Source of the DNA: a virus
Strand: one strand, 5' to 3'
Length of the DNA stretch: 37,657 bases
IMG/VR virus record: IMGVR_UViG_3300030419_005477
Location: 1-37,657 of that record
The notes beneath the pieces are model-generated. The model saw nothing but the letters and a program-made list of their open reading frames with translations. It was not told the DNA's origin and made no database searches. Both the position numbers and the translations under genes were made by a program. How positions within the stretch are numbered: the stretch's first letter is position 1; each line of letters opens with the position of its first letter. Shown in pieces: positions 34,089-37,657 of this stretch.

Positions 34089-34567
34089 TGCAAACGTTCT
34101 TGCCATACAAAGATTTCAAAAAAACTGCTAAGGTCTTAGACTATAAGAGACTTGGGAAGCAGAGAGTAGAAGCTACTCAAATTATTAATGCCATAGAAGG
34201 TAACCCACGTAAGGATGGTAAACCATACAAAGGATGGGTACATCATCCTTGCAGCGTTATGTGGAAAAAGTATGTGCCAGCTCTAAAATATTATACGAAT
34301 ATTATGATACAAGAATGGAAGGATAGAGGATATAATAATACAATGGAGAAGTATGATATCAAGCATTGGATAGTTATGCCAAGCTGGTTAGGTAAAAAAG
34401 AATTTCATTCATCACACAGAGCTAACTTATTGAGAAAAGATTATGAATATTATTCTCAGTTCAAATGGAAAGAAGATCCAAAGGATCCGTATGTATGGCA
34501 CGATATAGAAGATAAGTGGTACAAGCAGATAGTAGCATCAGGAGAACGTATTTACTACGGAACATAA
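34088..34567 (+). CDS. Pyrimidine-dimer DNA glycosylase-family protein (MSMEG_6728-like)
   Basis: 159 residues from ATG 34088, overlapping the deformylase stop; upstream GTG 34076 is unlikely. QTFLPYKDFKKTAKVLDYKRLGKQRVEATQII is the family start, then HHPCSVMWKKYVPALKYYTN and EWKDRGYNNTMEKY. This family is related to T4 endonuclease V, which cuts at UV-induced dimers, although most members are untested. A role in repair of phage DNA is plausible for a surface-ocean virus. Confidence 0.72.
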   Translation: MQTFLPYKDFKKTAKVLDYKRLGKQRVEATQIINAIEGNPRKDGKPYKGWVHHPCSVMWKKYVPALKYYTNIMIQEWKDRGYNNTMEKYDIKHWIVMPSWLGKKEFHSSHRANLLRKDYEYYSQFKWKEDPKDPYVWHDIEDKWYKQIVASGERIYYGT

Positions 34568-34569
34568 TT

Positions 34570-34761
34570 ATGAAAAAGATTAGACACAGCAAATTACCAA
34601 TTACATTGGAATCTTGGGATACTTTAGATTTGAATATGTTACAGGCAATAGAGATACAGATGACAGCGTATGGGTGGAATAATTGGATAGATGAGTACGG
34701 CAATTGGTTCAGACCTATGAAATCAAATCCAAGACAATTGGAAATATTTAGTGAAATATAA
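34570..34761 (+). CDS. Small hypothetical protein
   Basis: 63 residues from ATG 34570, taken because the ORF upstream of it runs inside the previous gene. KKIRHSKLPITLESWDTLDLNML then WNNWIDEYGNWFRP, tryptophan-rich. Family not recognised. Weak ribosome site. Confidence 0.55.
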   Translation: MKKIRHSKLPITLESWDTLDLNMLQAIEIQMTAYGWNNWIDEYGNWFRPMKSNPRQLEIFSEI

Positions 34762-34948
34762 AGACAAAGAAGTGGAAAATTGGATACATGGAATGTCTTT
34801 AGAATTAAAGGATAAAGATATGAAAACACCTTTACAAGTAATAGAACGAATGGTCAAGGACTATCCAAATGATATGCAATTAGGTAGTAAGGTACGATGG
34901 TATATACATTGGTTGAGAGAATCTAAAAAAGATAAGAAAGATGGCTAG
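34751..34948 (+). CDS. Small lysine-rich hypothetical protein
   Basis: 65 residues with GTG start (34751) or a shorter form from ATG 34793. KTPLQVIERMVKDYPNDMQ then RWYIHWLRESKKDKKDG. Helical, charged, no family recognised. Overlaps both neighbours by a few bases, as real genes here do. Confidence 0.5.
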   Translation: MKYKDKEVENWIHGMSLELKDKDMKTPLQVIERMVKDYPNDMQLGSKVRWYIHWLRESKKDKKDG

Positions 34949-35099
34949 AGATATATTTGGAAATAAAAAAACCACCACAGAAGATATGTACACTAAGTCA
35001 AAAGTAACACATGCAGATGTTAGATGGGAATATGTCAAAGCAGTGTGTTGGCTTGTCCTTGGATACATGTACTTTCACTTTGTTATAATGGGATGGTAA
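34941..35099 (+). CDS. Single-pass small membrane protein
   Basis: 52 residues starting MARDIFGNKKTTTEDMY and ending in a hydrophobic stretch of about 18 residues (AVCWLVLGYMYFHFVIMG). One membrane segment with a short hydrophilic N-terminus. Too short for confident homology. It sits in a run of very small genes with membrane or secreted features. Confidence 0.55.
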   Translation: MARDIFGNKKTTTEDMYTKSKVTHADVRWEYVKAVCWLVLGYMYFHFVIMGW

Positions 35100-35218
35100 A
35101 AAAACATACAAATGGCAAGGGTGACAAGGACAGGGTCACTGATTATAAAAAATATTCCAAAAATTGGGAAAAGATTTTTGGTAAAAAGAAAAAGGATAAA
35201 AATGAGAAGAGCGACTAG
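35093..35218 (+). CDS. Very small basic protein, uncertain
   Basis: 41 residues from ATG 35093, which overlaps the previous stop (ATGGTAA). VKKHTNGKGDKDRVTDYKKYSKNWEK then a lysine-rich tail. Highly basic. Real expression is uncertain; it could be a chance ORF in an AT-rich region, but it fills the gap in the overlapping series. Confidence 0.35.
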   Translation: MVKKHTNGKGDKDRVTDYKKYSKNWEKIFGKKKKDKNEKSD

Positions 35219-35537
35219 AATACATATATTGATTGTGTTTTTAACATTGTTGTGGGTAACGACATTACGCGGACAACAGCAAGTAGAAATTATACCATAT
35301 CAAATTATTCCTGGATATGGAATCGATTGCCCACTTGAAATCCAATTAATAAAACCCATCACAACACAGGGGATTGTTCGAGCTTACGAGGAAGAACTTG
35401 TTGAAATATTTATCGATAGAATCATTTTCGAAAACACAAATCAGTGGGCTGTAAATGAAACTTTTATAGTAGATGGTAAGCATTATCATTTATTGAGATT
35501 GCCATACACAGGTTATAATGGTTGGTATATTCCGTAG
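35202..35537 (+). CDS. Secreted/exported small protein with signal peptide
   Basis: 111 residues from ATG 35202, chosen since AAAAGGA lies upstream. RRATRIHILIVFLTLLWVTTLRGQQQ is a signal peptide (basic start, hydrophobic core at about 7-20) with likely cleavage after LRG or nearby. The mature part (EIIPYQIIPGYGIDCPLEIQL) is beta-rich, has one cysteine and ends GYNGWYIP. Family not recognised; would be exported to the periplasm or envelope. Confidence 0.62.
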   Translation: MRRATRIHILIVFLTLLWVTTLRGQQQVEIIPYQIIPGYGIDCPLEIQLIKPITTQGIVRAYEEELVEIFIDRIIFENTNQWAVNETFIVDGKHYHLLRLPYTGYNGWYIP

Positions 35538-35661
35538 ATTATATAAAAAAATAAAACAATATTTTAAAAGAGATCAGTATATAATTCGAGAAGTCTATAG
35601 TGCTGATACTAATAAAGTAGATGATAATGGAGGACCATATAAAGTGAGGATTAAAAAATGA
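35518..35661 (+). CDS. Small basic hypothetical protein, 47 residues
   Basis: Starts by overlap with the preceding gene (ATG 35518). MVGIFRRLYKKIKQYFKRD is strongly basic and amphipathic, then REVYSADTNKVDDNGGPYK. The arginine/lysine helix could sit at a membrane. Its stop overlaps the next gene start. Family not recognised. Confidence 0.5.
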   Translation: MVGIFRRLYKKIKQYFKRDQYIIREVYSADTNKVDDNGGPYKVRIKK

Positions 35662-36053
35662 TGTATTTTGTATTAGGAATACTAGCACCAATTATATTAA
35701 ATTTAATGCATTTAGTCGTAGGTGTGTATGTTGTAATGCAACGAGGAAATCTATATTCATTAGGATTTACCGGTATGGGATTTCTAACAAAAACAGTAGG
35801 AATGTTATTTCTAACCTGGTTGGGTGTAGGATATTTCAATTTAGATTTTAGAATATATGTACCATTGCTTACATTTTTTTGGTTTTTTACTCATTTGGTA
35901 GAAGCATTTGTTATTGATCATTATATGAAACAAAAGCATTCATATAAGTATCCGACGTTAAAAGATGAAGATAATATTGGTAACTATGCTTCAATACGAT
36001 ACTCCGATGGATCATATCCAGCAACTTATAGTAAAGAAAATACAATAGGTTAA
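35658..36053 (+). CDS. Three-segment membrane protein
   Basis: 131 residues with three hydrophobic segments at about 3-27, 37-60 and 65-87, then a soluble C-terminal tail of about 40 residues (KYPTLKDEDNIGNYAS). No family recognised. Inner-membrane placement is likely. Holin, superinfection-exclusion or envelope roles are all possible; none is shown by sequence. Confidence 0.7.
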   Translation: MMYFVLGILAPIILNLMHLVVGVYVVMQRGNLYSLGFTGMGFLTKTVGMLFLTWLGVGYFNLDFRIYVPLLTFFWFFTHLVEAFVIDHYMKQKHSYKYPTLKDEDNIGNYASIRYSDGSYPATYSKENTIG

Positions 36054-36058
36054 TATTT

Positions 36059-36076
36059 ATGTATGAGAAAATACAT
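36059..36076. other. Short inverted repeat before gene 36087
   Basis: ATGTAT (36059-36064) and ATACAT (36071-36076) around a six-base GAGAAA loop, in the 33-base gap before the next ATG and directly before its GGAA ribosome site. It may fold in the leader or be a small operator; AT-rich, so chance is possible. Confidence 0.3.
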
Positions 36077-36086
36077 GGAAACTTAA

Positions 36087-36488
36087 ATGATTAAATTAAA
36101 ATCACTTATTAATCTAAGAGAGAAGCTTGATACCGAACCAGCACATTTTGGTTCAGGTGAAAATATAGATGTTCATGGGTATATGACTAATCATTTTGAT
36201 ATATGTGGATCAGCTACTAAATTATATAAATTATTAGCAGATGCCAGGGGACCAGATGCTCAACAACAGATTGCAGCATCAGCAAAAGTATTAGACGGTT
36301 TATTTGAGATTGAAAAAGAAGTAGTTCAAAGTGGACAAGCAAGTCCTGATCAAGCATCAAATGCCGCTGACATATTAGTAGAATACAGCTTTGTTATGGG
36401 TCAGGTAAGTATGAAACTCAATGAAGATTTGCTTCCACAAATAGCATTTCTAAATACACATATGAAAGTAATAATGGAGAAAGGATAA
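36087..36488 (+). CDS. Conserved phage-like hypothetical protein
   Basis: 133 residues. IKLKSLINLREKLDTEPAHFGSGENID then helical segments with KVLDGLFEIEKEVV and ADILVEYSFVMGQ. No cysteine cluster or membrane segment. Helical protein, family not recognised. ATG and GGAA ribosome site are clear and the stop overlaps the next gene start (TAATG). Confidence 0.7.
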   Translation: MIKLKSLINLREKLDTEPAHFGSGENIDVHGYMTNHFDICGSATKLYKLLADARGPDAQQQIAASAKVLDGLFEIEKEVVQSGQASPDQASNAADILVEYSFVMGQVSMKLNEDLLPQIAFLNTHMKVIMEKG

Positions 36489-37630
36489 TGTCTACCAAAT
36501 CATGGGAAGATTCCCTACGCAAAATGGCAAAAGATAAACAATTAAAAATGTTATCCAAGAAGGATAAAGAATCATTAATTAAAATTGCTAATCTAATGAA
36601 AAGAGCTAATGAGGGTTCGAAAGTAAATGAACGTATGCCATATAAAGGTTCCTTTAAAGGACAAAGGAAAACGGGTGACAATTATAAAGGTGGTTATAGT
36701 GATAACAGAGGAAATAGAAGTGAACTATATCAAGCTAAGAACGGAACATTTTATATTTGGATAAAAAGTGGTGGTGCAGAGGCTTACATGGACTTGCCTA
36801 AAAATATAAAAGATAGAGATAAAGCTGATGACATACATCTCAAGCTTCGTGATAATTTTAGAAGCAAGAAACCAATTAAGGTTAAAGGCAAAACTCTCAA
36901 GCCTGAATCAGTAAGGGAAGCTACTGTATATCAATTCAAAGGATTTACTAACAAAGATATGGATGAGCTAGATGCTACTTTAAGTAGAAATCGTATAATA
37001 GGAACACCTGATTTTAATAAGATGACTTGGACTGTGAAAAAATATCCAAAGGGGTGGGGTTCTTATGATCAAAAACAATTGGACCACTATATGTTAAAAT
37101 CAAAACGCGGAAAGAAAATCAGTGAGGCTCTGGATCCATATAAAGATTTTGGAACAGACAATTCTTGGGAAAAAGAATATGACCTCAATCTTGGATCATT
37201 CGTAGATCATTATCAGAAGTTTATGAAATTTGTAAAAAAGTATAAAGAAGTTCCTGATAAGAATAAAAGAGCATGGGCCCATGCAATAAGAAAAAAGGTT
37301 GGTCAAGGTATGTTCAATGGTCATATGAACCAAATGAGAAACATAACGGACCTACTTCAAATGGGTGATAAGTATAGAAAATTAAAAGATGAAGCTGGCT
37401 ATGTTTATGAATCCAAAAAACCCATAAAAGAATCAACCGACGTGTTTGATTATAATGAAATAATAATTGAGCAGTTAATAGATACAGTTCAAGCTGATGC
37501 TAGGTCATGGATGCGCACTACTGCTATCATGGAAAATAAACATACATATACAATCGTCAAGAAGGCTTTGAAGACGTTTGAGAAGCAAATGAAAAATCTT
37601 GGTAATGCATTGAAAAGATTACCAAAATAA
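36488..37630 (+). CDS. Large basic uncharacterised phage protein
   Basis: 380 residues, lysine-rich. N-terminus STKSWEDSLRKMAKDKQLKML, a GxYKGG-type region (RKTGDNYKGGYSDNRGNRSE) near 60-80, YQAKNGTFYIWIK, and a helical C-terminus. No domain recognised. Charge suggests nucleic-acid binding or a virion-internal role, but this is inference. Ends 27 bases before the window end; those last bases hold nothing recognisable. Confidence 0.7.
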   Translation: MSTKSWEDSLRKMAKDKQLKMLSKKDKESLIKIANLMKRANEGSKVNERMPYKGSFKGQRKTGDNYKGGYSDNRGNRSELYQAKNGTFYIWIKSGGAEAYMDLPKNIKDRDKADDIHLKLRDNFRSKKPIKVKGKTLKPESVREATVYQFKGFTNKDMDELDATLSRNRIIGTPDFNKMTWTVKKYPKGWGSYDQKQLDHYMLKSKRGKKISEALDPYKDFGTDNSWEKEYDLNLGSFVDHYQKFMKFVKKYKEVPDKNKRAWAHAIRKKVGQGMFNGHMNQMRNITDLLQMGDKYRKLKDEAGYVYESKKPIKESTDVFDYNEIIIEQLIDTVQADARSWMRTTAIMENKHTYTIVKKALKTFEKQMKNLGNALKRLPK

Positions 37631-37657
37631 TAGTTGTCTCATATAAAGAAGGTTTTG

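Noticed and set aside
36059-36095. Eleven-codon ORF beginning at 36059
   Set aside because: Too short, and overlapped by a clear ribosome site and start of the next gene.
1-37657. Minus-strand and shadow reading frames of 60-122 codons
   Set aside because: All lie within well-supported plus-strand genes, lack ribosome sites and show no domain motifs.
1-37657. tRNA genes or CRISPR arrays in the intergenic gaps
   Set aside because: The gaps are all shorter than about 90 bases and none shows a cloverleaf or regularly spaced repeats.

Overview
The window is a densely packed, entirely plus-strand stretch of a large tailed-phage genome with T4-like (marine myovirus-type) replication genes. Evidence: a family-B DNA polymerase like T4 gp43, a sliding clamp (gp45), both clamp-loader subunits (gp44 and gp62), a phage deoxynucleoside monophosphate kinase, a dCTP deaminase/dUTPase-family enzyme, a class II ribonucleotide reductase, and dozens of genes joined by ATGA or TAATG overlaps with almost no intergenic DNA. 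Most genes are AT-rich (about 30% G+C in the lines I counted by hand). No virion structural gene, terminase, integrase, tRNA or CRISPR array is visible. The host is not stated, but a cargo gene (see below) has the architecture of Bacteroidota/FCB-group outer-membrane receptors, so a host in that broad group, such as a marine Marinimicrobia- or Bacteroidota-like bacterium, is a reasonable inference.

Layout. (1) 1-1452: 3' part of an adenosylcobalamin-dependent ribonucleotide reductase. (2) 1453-4344: a complete 909-residue TonB-dependent outer-membrane receptor with signal peptide, carboxypeptidase-regulatory-like domain, plug and barrel, its own strong ribosome site and a bacterial-style terminator; it is more G+C-rich than its neighbours and is the most unexpected gene here. 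(3) 4345-6849: DNA polymerase. (4) 6860-11203: a 7-deazaguanine cluster (queD, queE, a TGT/DpdA-like protein, folE2) interleaved with a dNMP kinase, a histidine-rich unknown and a dCTP deaminase-like gene; it looks like a pathway for a modified guanine in phage DNA. (5) 11217-15029: clamp, clamp loader, a PD-(D/E)XK nuclease with probable Fe-S cysteines, and a SLOG/DprA-like protein. (6) 15072-32337: a small ribbon-helix-helix-like gene, then a 17-kb surface-sugar module: at least eight glycosyltransferase-like proteins, GDP-mannose 4,6-dehydratase, a DegT-type aminotransferase, a sulfotransferase, a DAHP-synthase-like enzyme, a hydroxyacid dehydrogenase, a CMP-sugar synthetase and a rare-looking fusion of a DRE-TIM aldolase to a KdsB-like CMP-sugar synthetase. 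(7) 32394-37630: small accessory genes, a degenerate HNH protein, a peptide deformylase fused to a SEC-C zinc motif with a likely leaderless promoter, a pyrimidine-dimer-glycosylase-family protein, a run of very small membrane or secreted proteins, and two uncharacterised phage proteins.

How it fits together: sections 1, 3, 4 and 5 supply and polymerise nucleotides and probably protect the DNA by a deazaguanine modification. Section 6 appears able to build, activate and transfer deoxy-amino and ulosonic-acid-type sugars, either onto virion proteins or onto the host surface. The receptor in section 2 and the small membrane/secreted proteins in section 7 point to remodelling of the infected cell envelope. 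Functions are read from motifs by eye; no database search was possible.
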